The notes under the pieces: generated by a model
Database searches by the model: none
The model's input: only the letters and a program-made list of their open reading frames with translations
What the model was told of the DNA's origin: nothing
In this document: piece by piece, positions 6,696 through 14,207 of the stretch
Layout: the number at the start of each line of letters is the position of its first letter
Position numbering within the stretch: position 1 is the first letter of the stretch
From: Betaproteobacteria bacterium UBA7395
Lineage (GTDB): Bacteria > Pseudomonadota > Gammaproteobacteria > Burkholderiales > Rhodocyclaceae
Direction: 5' to 3'
Assembly: GCA_002470165.1 (NCBI GenBank)
Contig: DKNF01000164.1
Location: forward strand, 1 to 21,167
DNA length: 21,167 bases
Translations under genes and position numbers: made by a program

Positions 6696-7073
6696 CTACT
6701 GGCGACCCACCTGGCCGAGTCGTCGCCGGTCGCGTTTGGTCGGTCGGCCGTGGATGTCGGCGGCCGGCTCGTGGGTGAATTTTCGGCGTAATTGCTCGGC
6801 TTCACGCGCAGCGATGCTGTCTGGCGTTTCTTCATAGAGCAGGCGTGCTTCGCTGGCTGGGCCACGTTTTTCCGACAGGCCGAGGACGGTAACCTGCCAG
6901 CGCGACTCGCCGTTCGATACGTCGAGCCGATCGCCAACCTTGACCTCACGCGCCGGCTTGGCTGGCGCGCCGTTCAGCTTGACCTTGCCACCGCCAACCG
7001 CATCGGTGGCCAGGCTGCGCGTCTTGAAGAAACGCGCGGCCCACAGCCACTTGTCGATGCGTACGCCGTTCAC
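6696..7073 (-). CDS. hslR: Heat-shock protein 15 homologue, S4-domain RNA-binding protein
   Basis: Hsp15 binds free 50S subunits carrying a stalled nascent chain, helping recycle them under stress. The 125-residue product is close to E. coli Hsp15 (133). The S4 domain occupies about residues 1-60: VRIDKWLWAARFFKTRSLA, then GGGKVKLNGAPAKPAREVKVGDRLDV. The C-terminal half is charged and ends in a basic tail with GRPTKRDRRRL. The start is a GTG at 7073 whose GTGA overlaps the lysA stop by 4 nt. No Shine-Dalgarno is evident, so translation is probably coupled to lysA. Pairing a stress-linked ribosome factor with lysine biosynthesis looks like operon sharing rather than a functional link. Confidence 0.9.
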   Translation of the reverse strand: MNGVRIDKWLWAARFFKTRSLATDAVGGGKVKLNGAPAKPAREVKVGDRLDVSNGESRWQVTVLGLSEKRGPASEARLLYEETPDSIAAREAEQLRRKFTHEPAADIHGRPTKRDRRRLGQVGRQ

Positions 7074-8332
7074 TGCGGCAGGAGGGACTCGCCGGCGTAA
7101 AGCTGTTCGACGGTCTCGCGCTGGCGGATGACGTGTACCTGATCGCCGTCGGCCATGACTTCTACGGCGCGTGGGCGGGTGTTGTAGTTCGAGGCCATGG
7201 CCATGCCGTAGGCGCCGGCCGACATCACGGCGAGCAGGTCGCCCGGCTGGATGTTCAGCGGCCGCGACTGGCCGAGAAAGTCGCCGGTTTCGCAGACCGG
7301 GCCGACGACGTCGTAGTCGCGCGTGGCACCTGCCCGCGGCACGACCGGATCGATGTCGTGCCAGGCTTCGTAGAGCGCCGGGCGCATCAGGTCGTTCATC
7401 GCCGCGTCGATGATGGCGAAATCCTTGGCTTCGCCATGCTTGAGGAACTCCACGCGGGTTAGCAGCAGCCCGGCATTGCCGACCAGGCGGCGGCCCGGTT
7501 CGAGCACCACTTGCAGGCCACGGCCCTGCAGTTTGTCGAGCAGCGGATTCAGGTAGGCTGCGACGGTCGGCTGCACCTGATCGGCGCGGTACTTGATGCC
7601 GAGGCCGCCGCCGAGGTCGATGTGATGAATGTGTATGCCTTCTGCCGCCAATTGGTCGATCAACGCCAGGATGCGGTCGAGCGCTTCGGCAAACGGCGAC
7701 GGATCAAGCAGTTGCGAGCCGATGTGGCAGTCGATGCCGGCGACGGCAATGTTCGGCAGCGCAGCGGCGCGGCGGTAGAGCGCCAGCGCGTCGTCGTAGG
7801 CGACGCCGAACTTGGCTTCCTTGAGGCCGGTCGAGATGTAGGGGTGGGTCTTCGGATCGACGTTTGGATTGACGCGCAGGCTGACCGGCGCCTTCTTGCC
7901 GAGTTGGCCGGCCACTTCGTTGAGGCGCTCGATTTCCGGGATCGATTCGATATTGAAGCAGAAGATGCCGGCTTCGAGCGCCAGCTTCATTTCTGCAGCC
8001 GTCTTGCCGACGCCGGAGAAGACGATCTTTTTCGGATCGGCGCCGGCAGCCAGTACGCGCTGCAGTTCACCGCCGGAAACGATGTCGAAGCCGGCGCCGA
8101 GGCGGGCAAACAGGTTCAGGATGGCAAGATTGGAGTTGGCCTTGACGGCGTAGCAGACGAGCGCGCCGGCACCGGCCGGATGCGCGCCGAGGACGTCGTG
8201 GAATTCCTTCAGCGATTCGCTCAGGGCGGCACGCGAATAGACGTAGGCCGGCGTGCCGAATTGTTCGGCGATGGTCGGCAGGGCGACGGATTCGGCGTGC
8301 AGGACGCCGTTCTTGAGAGCAAAGTGGGTCAT
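7070..8332 (-). CDS. lysA: Diaminopimelate decarboxylase LysA
   Basis: PLP-dependent alanine-racemase-fold enzyme that decarboxylates meso-diaminopimelate to L-lysine, the last step of the DAP pathway. The 420 residues are full length. Lys64 in YAVKANSN is the PLP Schiff-base lysine. His203 in CHIGSQL, the glycine loop GGGLG (241-245) and EPGR (278-281) bind the cofactor phosphate and ring. CETGD (347-351) carries the catalytic Cys347 supplied across the dimer. SAGAYGMAMASNYN near the C-terminus is also typical. The ATG at 8332 overlaps the lptM stop (ATGA), and the end overlaps hslR by 4 nt, so lptM-lysA-hslR is one operon with coupled translation. Confidence 0.97.
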   Translation of the reverse strand: MTHFALKNGVLHAESVALPTIAEQFGTPAYVYSRAALSESLKEFHDVLGAHPAGAGALVCYAVKANSNLAILNLFARLGAGFDIVSGGELQRVLAAGADPKKIVFSGVGKTAAEMKLALEAGIFCFNIESIPEIERLNEVAGQLGKKAPVSLRVNPNVDPKTHPYISTGLKEAKFGVAYDDALALYRRAAALPNIAVAGIDCHIGSQLLDPSPFAEALDRILALIDQLAAEGIHIHHIDLGGGLGIKYRADQVQPTVAAYLNPLLDKLQGRGLQVVLEPGRRLVGNAGLLLTRVEFLKHGEAKDFAIIDAAMNDLMRPALYEAWHDIDPVVPRAGATRDYDVVGPVCETGDFLGQSRPLNIQPGDLLAVMSAGAYGMAMASNYNTRPRAVEVMADGDQVHVIRQRETVEQLYAGESLLPQ

Positions 8333-8457
8333 CGGGCGGGGCTGCGTTGAGCCGTGCTACCATCTGTCGCACCGCCCTTGGGCGGCAATTCGAGCGGGCC
8401 TTTCATGCCGCAGGCGGCAAGGCTCAGGATGATCAGTACGGCGGCGATTCTGGACAT
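8329..8457 (-). CDS. lptM: LptM/YifL-like small lipoprotein
   Basis: A 42-residue lipoprotein upstream of and overlapping lysA. The N-terminus MSRIAAVLIILSLAAC is a lipoprotein signal with lipobox LAAC and lipidated Cys16. It is followed directly by GMKGPLELPPK, close to the CGLKGPLYFPP core of E. coli LptM (YifL). LptM assists maturation of the LptD/LptE outer-membrane LPS translocon, particularly LptD disulfide rearrangement. The rest is a short Gly/Ser/Thr-rich tail. The same lptM-lysA or lptM-dapF arrangement is familiar from other proteobacteria. There is no clear Shine-Dalgarno before the ATG. The gene is divergent from cyaY with only 41 nt between starts. Confidence 0.88.
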   Translation of the reverse strand: MSRIAAVLIILSLAACGMKGPLELPPKGGATDGSTAQRSPAR

Positions 8458-8498
8458 GTTTGGGTCGCGGTCGGCGAAGTTGGGGATGTTAGCACACC

Positions 8499-8816
8499 AT
8501 GGATGACAGCGAATTCAATGTCCGGGCCGAGCAGGCCATGAACAGGATCGAGGCTGCGCTGGAGGCAAGTTCGGCCGATATCGATTTTGAGCTGGCGAGC
8601 GGAGGTGTCCTGGAAATCGAATTTGCCGACAGCAGCAAGATCATCGTCAACCGGCATGCGGTGGCTCGGGAGATCTGGGTTGCGGCACGCAGTGGCGGTT
8701 TTCACTTTCGCTGGAACGGTCAGGCGTGGTGCGATACCCGCGACGGAGTCGAACTGATGGCACGGTTGTCCCTGCTCGCCAGCCAGCAGGCCGGCGAGCC
8801 GGTCGAACTTGAGTGA
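8499..8816 (+). CDS. cyaY: Iron donor protein CyaY (bacterial frataxin)
   Basis: Frataxin homologue that binds iron and interacts with IscS, tuning Fe-S cluster assembly. Its 105 residues match E. coli CyaY (106). The first helix carries the acidic residues of the iron-binding ridge (Asp2, Asp3, Glu5, Glu11 and later Asp/Glu). The beta-sheet holds VLEIEF and the conserved block IIVNRHAVAREIWVAARSGG, then FHFRWNGQAWCDTRDG. The ATG at 8499 has a G-rich TGGGGA stretch about 12 nt upstream. It is a single gene, divergent from lptM and with its TGA directly abutting the mrcA stop on the other strand. Confidence 0.94.
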   Translation: MDDSEFNVRAEQAMNRIEAALEASSADIDFELASGGVLEIEFADSSKIIVNRHAVAREIWVAARSGGFHFRWNGQAWCDTRDGVELMARLSLLASQQAGEPVELE

Positions 8817-11153
8817 TCAGTTGTTACCCATGAGGTGACGCAATTCGGCCGGCCAGCCTTCAGGTGGCGGCACGACCGGCGCGGTGCCGGAAGGTTTCTG
8901 GGTTTCCGTTGCGTTTGCTGCGGGCAGGTTTTCCGAGTAAACGTGACTCGAGGATGAGCCATCTTCGTTATTCACCACGCTCAGCCCATTTGGCATGAGC
9001 GGAAGCTGTTCCGGAACCTTTCTCAAGGCGGTATTCATGTAGCCGATCCAGATCGGCAGCGCAGCGACACCGCCGGTTTCACGGTTGCCGAGTTTTTTCG
9101 GCTGGTCGAAACCGACCCAGGCGCAGCCGGCAACGGTCATCTGGTAGCCGCAGAACCAGGCGTCGACGTACTCGTTGGTGGTGCCTGTCTTGCCGGCGAG
9201 ATCGCGTCGTTTCAGCTGGTTCGATGCGCGGGCGGCGGTGCCGTAGATGGTGACGTCGCGCATCATCGAGTCGGTCAGGTAGGCATTGCGCGCATCGATG
9301 GCGCGTATCGATTCGTCGCCAGCCTGCAGGGGGGTGGCCATGGCGACGACCCGATCCTTCTCGTCACGGATTTCGCGCACGACATAAGGCGTCACGCGAT
9401 AGCCGCCGTTGGCGAAGACGGCGTAGCCTGAAACCATTTGCCAGGGGGTGACCGAGCCGGCGCCGAGGGCCATGGTCAGGTAGGGGGGGTGCTTGTCTGC
9501 GTCGAAGCCGAAACGGGTGACGTAATCCTGCGCGTATTGAGGGCTGATCGCTTGCAGCAGTCGTATCGACACCATGTTCTTCGATTTGGCCAACGCCGCG
9601 CGCATGGTCATCGGTCCTTCGTACTTGCCGTCGTAGTTCTTCGGCGCCCAGGCCTGTGAGCCCGTTTCTCCTGCCGAGATCATGATGGGTTCGTCCTCGA
9701 TCATGCTGCCCGGGTGAAAGCCCTTTTCCAGTGCTGCCGAGTAGATGAAGGGCTTGAAGCTGGAGCCGGGTTGTCGCCAGGCCTGGGTGACGTGGTTGAA
9801 CTTGTTGCGGTTGAAATCGAAGCCGCCGACCAGGGCGCGGATGGCACCATCGCCCGGTTCGATCGCGACAAACGCGGACTCGACTTCCGGTAACTGGCTG
9901 ATCTGCCAGTGACCTTTGGCATCCTTGATTACCCGGATGATGGCACCACGCACAATGCGCTTCTTCGGCGGCGCCTTGTCGCTGAGCATGCGCGCGGCGA
10001 ACTTGACGGACTCGCCGTTCAGGGTGATCGTCTCGCCACCCTTGACGTACGCGCGGATGCTGTTGGGGTCTGCGTTCAGGACCAGCGCCGGGCGAAGGTC
10101 GCCGGCGTCGCTGATGTCCTGCAGCAGGACGTCGATGTCCTCATCCTGTTCGGAGGAGATGTTCGTCATGTCCACTTGCGTTTCGACGCCCCGGTAACCG
10201 TTACGCCGGTCGTAGGCGAGCACGCCTTCGCGCAGCGCGCGATAGGCGGCCTCCTGTTCGTCACGGATCAGGGTCGTGTAGACCTTCATGCCGCGGGTGT
10301 ATACGTCCTCGGGGAAGCGTTCGGCGGCGATCTGGCGAGCCATTTCAGCGACGAATTCGGCATTGACGGCGTATTCGGAGAGCTCGCGCTTGATGATCAA
10401 GGGCTCCTTGAGGGCGAGTTCGTGCTGCGCCTCGGTGATGTAGGAAAGTTCGAGCATTCGCCGCAGTACATATTCCTGGCGGATTCTGGCGCGCCTTGGG
10501 TTGGCAATCGGGTTGTAAGCCGAAGGGGCCTTGGGCAGGCCGGCGAGCATCGCCGCTTCGGCGATCGAAATGCTTTGCAGCGGTTTGCCGAAATAAATCT
10601 GAGCGGCAGCACCGAAGCCGTAAGCCCGCTGTCCCAGGAAGATCTGGTTGATGTACAGCTCGAGAATCTGATCCTTGCTGAGATTGCTCTCGATTTTCAA
10701 CGACAGCAGGGCTTCATACAGTTTCCGCGTGTAGGTTTTTTCTGTAGTCAGGAAGAAATTCCGGGCAACCTGCTGAGTGATCGTCGATGCGCCCTGCTTT
10801 TTTCCGCCACTCAGCAGATTTGAGCTTGCGGCGCGAATGATACCGGTATAATCAATGCCGATGTGCTGATAGAATCTGTCGTCTTCGGCCGCCAGAATGG
10901 CTTGTTTCAGGATATCCGGAACATCGCCGATGGCCACGACGGCGCGACGCTCTTCGCCAAACTCTCCGATCAGGTGGCCGTCTGCCGTGTATACCCGCAG
11001 GGGGATTTTGGGGCGATAGTCCGTGAGCGCCTCAAGGGAAGGCAGATTCGGGTAGGCCAGCGCAATTATGATGGCGGCAACAGCCACGGCAATGGCGATG
11101 AGCCCGGTGATGGCAAGTAGCGGGTAGGCGAGCAGTCGAAGCAAAGGGGGCAT
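8817..11153 (-). CDS. mrcA: Penicillin-binding protein 1A, bifunctional transglycosylase/transpeptidase
   Basis: Class A PBP anchored in the inner membrane that polymerises and cross-links peptidoglycan. The 778 residues have a short cytoplasmic start and one TM helix (about 8-34). The GT51 glycosyltransferase domain (about 50-230) has catalytic Glu90 in AAEDDRFYQHIGID and GASTITQQVARNFF (121-134). An OB-like insert (about 310-420) is followed by the transpeptidase domain (about 425-730) with SSFK (Ser464 nucleophile), SKN (524-526) and KTGTT (655-659). A Ser/Pro-rich C-terminal tail follows. Length is close to neisserial PBP1 (798). The gene is also called ponA. It is transcribed away from pilM; mrcA facing pilMNOPQ is a conserved proteobacterial arrangement. 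No strong Shine-Dalgarno precedes the ATG at 11153. Confidence 0.96.
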   Translation of the reverse strand: MPPLLRLLAYPLLAITGLIAIAVAVAAIIIALAYPNLPSLEALTDYRPKIPLRVYTADGHLIGEFGEERRAVVAIGDVPDILKQAILAAEDDRFYQHIGIDYTGIIRAASSNLLSGGKKQGASTITQQVARNFFLTTEKTYTRKLYEALLSLKIESNLSKDQILELYINQIFLGQRAYGFGAAAQIYFGKPLQSISIAEAAMLAGLPKAPSAYNPIANPRRARIRQEYVLRRMLELSYITEAQHELALKEPLIIKRELSEYAVNAEFVAEMARQIAAERFPEDVYTRGMKVYTTLIRDEQEAAYRALREGVLAYDRRNGYRGVETQVDMTNISSEQDEDIDVLLQDISDAGDLRPALVLNADPNSIRAYVKGGETITLNGESVKFAARMLSDKAPPKKRIVRGAIIRVIKDAKGHWQISQLPEVESAFVAIEPGDGAIRALVGGFDFNRNKFNHVTQAWRQPGSSFKPFIYSAALEKGFHPGSMIEDEPIMISAGETGSQAWAPKNYDGKYEGPMTMRAALAKSKNMVSIRLLQAISPQYAQDYVTRFGFDADKHPPYLTMALGAGSVTPWQMVSGYAVFANGGYRVTPYVVREIRDEKDRVVAMATPLQAGDESIRAIDARNAYLTDSMMRDVTIYGTAARASNQLKRRDLAGKTGTTNEYVDAWFCGYQMTVAGCAWVGFDQPKKLGNRETGGVAALPIWIGYMNTALRKVPEQLPLMPNGLSVVNNEDGSSSSHVYSENLPAANATETQKPSGTAPVVPPPEGWPAELRHLMGNN

Positions 11154-11183
11154 TGGCGCAGGGGGTGTGGCAAGGGTGTTCGC

Positions 11184-11189
11184 ATTATA
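11184..11189 (-). promoter_or_regulatory. -10 box of a likely mrcA promoter
   Basis: A perfect TATAAT on the minus strand lies 30 nt before the mrcA ATG. The sequence 17-18 nt further upstream (ATACCC or TATACC) is a poor -35. The expected start near 11177 would leave a leader of about 24 nt. Confidence 0.45.
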
Positions 11190-11220
11190 CGCTGTGGCAA
11201 TTCACCGGGTATAAAAGTGC

Positions 11221-11249
11221 TTTACACTGTGAGGGCTTGTTGCTAGCAT
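11221..11249 (+). promoter_or_regulatory. Likely promoter of the pilMNOPQ operon
   Basis: TTTACA (11221-11226) and TAGCAT (11244-11249) are separated by 17 nt. They match five and four of six consensus bases and lie about 60 nt before pilM. The boxes are divergent from, and do not overlap, the mrcA -10 at 11184-11189. Confidence 0.5.
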
Positions 11250-11309
11250 CTGAAGTGAATTATTGGTTCTTCTTCTAAGATCGTAATCTGTAAGGACTTT
11301 TCTGGGGGT

Positions 11310-12398
11310 GTGGTGGGCTTCGATATCTCCGCTCTGCTGAATCCGAAGGCGCGCCCTTTGCTCGGGCTCGATATCAGTTCGTCGGCTGTCAAGCTGGTGG
11401 AACTGACCGCCAACGGAAAGGAAGGGTATCGCGTTGAGCGCTACGCCATTGAGGTGTTGCCCAAGGATGCGGTATCGGACGGCAATATTGCCAATCTTGA
11501 GGCTGTGGTCGATGTCGTCAAGCGAGCCTGGAAGCGCCTGGGAACCTCGACGCGCAACGTGGCGATGGCACTGCCTGCCTCCGCGGTCATCACCAAGAAG
11601 ATCATAGTTCCGGCCGGTTTGCGGGAGGAAGACCTCGAGGTGCAGGTCGAAACTGAAGCAAATCAATATATTCCGTTCTCCATCGATGACGTTAATCTCG
11701 ACTACCAAGTGCTTGGTCCGGCGCCGGCCGTGCCGGATGAGGTCGAGGTGCTGATCGCCGCTTCCAAGAAGGAGCGTGTCGAGGACCGAGTGGCGGTTGC
11801 CGAAGCAGCCGGCTTGAAAGCCGTGGTTGTCGATGTCGAGTCCTACGCAACATTGGCTGCGTTCGAATTGATTGAGCGACAGTTGCCGGAAGGCGGGCGG
11901 AATCAGGTCGTGGCCCTGATCGATGCCGGCGCGAATTTGATGAACCTTACCGTCATGCGCAACGGTGTGCAGGTATATGCCCGGGAACAGGCCTTCGGCG
12001 GAAGTCAGCTGACGCTGGATATTTCCCGTCATTACGGCATGTCCATCGAGGATGCCGAAGCGGCAAAGCGCTCGGGAAATCTGCCCGAAGGGTACGAAGC
12101 CGAGTTGTTGAACCCCTTCATGGAAAACCTGGCGCTGGAAGTCTCACGGGCGCTGCAATTCTTCTTTACATCGACCCAGTTCAACCAGGTGGATCACATC
12201 GTCCTGGCCGGAGGCTGTGCCGTCATCCCGGGTATCGACGAGGTCGTGGCCACGCGTACGCAATTCAATACGCTGGTTGCCAATCCTTTTGCCAACATGC
12301 TTCTGTCGGACCGGGTCAGGGCGCGCAGCCTGCTTGCCGATTCGTCTTCGCTGATGGTTGCGTGTGGCTTGGCGTTGCGGAGGTTTGATCCAGCATGA
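11310..12398 (+). CDS. pilM: Type IV pilus assembly protein PilM
   Basis: Actin/FtsA-like cytoplasmic ATP-binding protein that docks the PilN N-terminus to link the inner-membrane alignment complex with the pilus motor. The 362 residues match the family (about 354). Nucleotide-binding motifs are GLDISSSAVKLVEL (19-32, phosphate 1), ALIDAGANLMNLTV (202-215, phosphate 2) and HIVLAGGCAVIPGI (296-309, adenosine loop). The SHS2-type segment with NQYIPFSIDDVNLDY (118-132) is also typical. The start is GTG at 11310 or the next codon, GTG at 11313. No ATG is available, and a G-rich run (11304-11308) is the nearest ribosome-binding candidate, with AAGGA at 11292-11296. It is the first gene of pilMNOPQ and overlaps pilN by 4 nt. 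Confidence 0.96.
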   Translation: MVGFDISALLNPKARPLLGLDISSSAVKLVELTANGKEGYRVERYAIEVLPKDAVSDGNIANLEAVVDVVKRAWKRLGTSTRNVAMALPASAVITKKIIVPAGLREEDLEVQVETEANQYIPFSIDDVNLDYQVLGPAPAVPDEVEVLIAASKKERVEDRVAVAEAAGLKAVVVDVESYATLAAFELIERQLPEGGRNQVVALIDAGANLMNLTVMRNGVQVYAREQAFGGSQLTLDISRHYGMSIEDAEAAKRSGNLPEGYEAELLNPFMENLALEVSRALQFFFTSTQFNQVDHIVLAGGCAVIPGIDEVVATRTQFNTLVANPFANMLLSDRVRARSLLADSSSLMVACGLALRRFDPA

Positions 12399-12958
12399 TA
12401 CGCATCAACCTGTTACCGCATCGGGAAGAGGCGCGTAAAGCCAGGCGCGAGCAGTTCTACGTCCTTTCCGGTTTGATCAGTGTCCTGGCAATTGTCGTGA
12501 TTTTTGCCGTTTATTCCCTGATTGATGCCCAAATTGAAGCGCAAGGCAGGAAGAACGACTTTCTGAAGCAGGAGATTGCCCTGCTCGACAAGCAGTTGGA
12601 GCAGATCAAGCGGCTTCGGGAACAAACCCAGGCCCTGCTGGCGCGCAAACAAGTCATCGAAGATCTGCAGCGTGATCGTGGAGAAACGGTCTATTTGCTC
12701 AGCGAATTGGTCCGTCAGGTACCTGAGGGGGTCTATCTGAAGTCATTGAAGCAGGAAGGCGTCAATGTCAATGTGACCGGTTACGCCCAGTCGAATGCCC
12801 GGGTTTCTGCCTTGATGCGTAACATCGAAGGGTCGTCATGGATGGAGAACCCGCGTCTGATCGAAACCAAGGCAGTGGTACTCAATGGGCGCCGGGTTAA
12901 CGAATTCGGGATGGACTTCACCTTGAGCCGCGCGGCGGTCGAGGAGAAATTGCAATGA
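12395..12958 (+). CDS. pilN: Type IV pilus assembly protein PilN
   Basis: Bitopic inner-membrane protein of the pilus alignment subcomplex. The conserved cytoplasmic PilM-binding motif INLLPHREE is at residues 4-12. One TM helix spans about 22-43 (VLSGLISVLAIVVIFAVYS). A periplasmic coiled coil follows (about 47-95, rich in Lys, Gln, Leu and Glu), then a ferredoxin-like domain (about 100-180) that heterodimerises with PilO. The length is 187 residues, usual for the family. The ATG at 12395 overlaps the pilM stop (ATGA), and the stop overlaps pilO in the same way, so translation is probably coupled. Confidence 0.95.
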   Translation: MIRINLLPHREEARKARREQFYVLSGLISVLAIVVIFAVYSLIDAQIEAQGRKNDFLKQEIALLDKQLEQIKRLREQTQALLARKQVIEDLQRDRGETVYLLSELVRQVPEGVYLKSLKQEGVNVNVTGYAQSNARVSALMRNIEGSSWMENPRLIETKAVVLNGRRVNEFGMDFTLSRAAVEEKLQ

Positions 12959-13665
12959 AATCCAAGTCGCTCGCTCTGCCCGAAAAGCTGCGCCAGGTCG
13001 ACTTTCAGGCGGCGCTGGAAGATTTTCGTCATTTGAATCCGAACGATCCAGGGGCGTGGCCGCTGGTTCCCAAGGTGACGATACTGATCGGTCTGTTCTT
13101 TGCCTTGCTGCTGGCCGGTTGGTGGTTCGTCTGGAGCGATCAGTTGAATACCCTGGAAACCCGAGAGAACGAGGAACTGACGCTCAAGGACCAGTTCCTG
13201 CTGAAGAAGCGGCAGGCGGTGAATCTCGATCTCTATACCCAGCAACTTGCGGAGATCGATCGTTCCTTCGGTGCTTTGCTGAAGCAATTGCCGAACAAGT
13301 CTGAAGTTGAGGCCTTGTTGATCGAAGTGAACCAGGCGGGTCTGGGGCGGGGCTTGCAGTTCGAGTTGTTCCGGCCGGGCACGGAAGTGGCTAAGGATTT
13401 TTACGCCGAGTTACCGGTGACGGTCAAGATCAACGGCTCGTATCATGACATCGGTGCATTTGCAGCGGATATCGCCAAATTGCCGCGCATCGTGACGCTG
13501 AACGGCATATCGGTGACGCCGCTGAAGGGCGGTGATCTGACACTGGATGCGACGGTGAAGACGTTCCGTTATCTCGATGAGAGCGAAATTGCTCAGCAAA
13601 AAGGGCCTGAAAAGGCAGCGGGATCAGACAAAAAGGCTCGACCGGCACAAGGAGGTGGAAAGTGA
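12955..13665 (+). CDS. pilO: Type IV pilus assembly protein PilO
   Basis: Partner of PilN in the inner-membrane alignment complex; binds PilP. A cytoplasmic segment of about 38 residues is followed by one TM helix (about 42-60, ILIGLFFALLLAGWWFVW). A coiled coil and periplasmic ferredoxin-like domain follow (LLKQLPNKSEVEALLIEVNQ, then the YAELPVTVKINGSYHD strand region). The product is 236 residues, somewhat longer than the Pseudomonas protein (about 207) because of a Lys/Gly/Ala-rich tail after residue 215. The 3' end of the gene contains the strong ribosome-binding site used by pilP. Confidence 0.95.
   Translation: MKSKSLALPEKLRQVDFQAALEDFRHLNPNDPGAWPLVPKVTILIGLFFALLLAGWWFVWSDQLNTLETRENEELTLKDQFLLKKRQAVNLDLYTQQLAEIDRSFGALLKQLPNKSEVEALLIEVNQAGLGRGLQFELFRPGTEVAKDFYAELPVTVKINGSYHDIGAFAADIAKLPRIVTLNGISVTPLKGGDLTLDATVKTFRYLDESEIAQQKGPEKAAGSDKKARPAQGGGK
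13649..13656 (+). promoter_or_regulatory. Near-perfect Shine-Dalgarno for pilP
   Basis: AAGGAGGT lies 5 nt before the pilP GTG. It is the strongest ribosome-binding site in the pil operon and decides the pilP start at 13662. It would allow pilP initiation independent of coupling to pilO. Confidence 0.8.
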
Positions 13666-14207
13666 GACTTCCGCTTCTGGCATCCGTATGTCTGTTGCTT
13701 GTGGCCTGTTCTGGTGGCGATCACGAGGACTTGCGGCAGTGGATGGACGAGAATACCCGGGATCTGCGCGGTCGGGTGACCCCGATTCCGGAAGTCACGC
13801 CGTATGAGCCGGTACCTTACGAAGTGAATGATCTGGTTGCCCCGTTTACGGCCAGCAAGATCGAGCCTGATTCCAAATTCCGCCAGGGGGCCGGCAAGGG
13901 GGGGCAATTCCAGCCTGATTTCGAGGCCCGGGAGTTGCGTAATAGCGTGTTGGAAAAATACCCTCTGGAATCGCTGTCGATGATCGGTCACATGGTCATC
14001 AATAATCGCCCGATAGCGGTCATCAAGTACGAGGATAACGTCAGGCAGGTTAAGGTCGGCGACTATTTGGGGCTGGATTTCGGCATGGTGACCGAAATTG
14101 CCGAAAACGAACTGAAATTGCGGGAATTGATTCAGGATTCTGCCGGGGAATGGAGCGAGCGCCAGAGTTCGCTGTACCTGCAGACCACGGAGGGGAGCGG
14201 TAAATGA
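13662..14207 (+). CDS. pilP: Type IV pilus lipoprotein PilP
   Basis: Lipoprotein that bridges the inner-membrane PilN/PilO complex to the PilQ secretin. The N-terminus MRLPLLASVCLLLVACSGG is a lipoprotein signal with lipidated Cys16. An extended, probably disordered linker (about 20-85, Pro/Glu-rich) binds PilN/PilO. The C-terminal beta-sandwich (about 95-175) contains YPLESLSMIGHM, AVIKYEDNVRQVKVGDYLG and the DFGMVTEIAENELKLREL strands, matching the PilP family. The length of 181 is typical (174 in Pseudomonas). The GTG start overlaps the pilO stop (GTGA) and has an excellent ribosome-binding site. The end overlaps pilQ by 4 nt. Confidence 0.95.
   Translation: MRLPLLASVCLLLVACSGGDHEDLRQWMDENTRDLRGRVTPIPEVTPYEPVPYEVNDLVAPFTASKIEPDSKFRQGAGKGGQFQPDFEARELRNSVLEKYPLESLSMIGHMVINNRPIAVIKYEDNVRQVKVGDYLGLDFGMVTEIAENELKLRELIQDSAGEWSERQSSLYLQTTEGSGK

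Noticed and set aside
6608..6949. N-terminal extension of the secreted protein back into hslR
   Set aside because: The extension reads out of frame through hslR coding sequence. The Met at 6607 starts a textbook signal peptide with GGAG 6 nt upstream.
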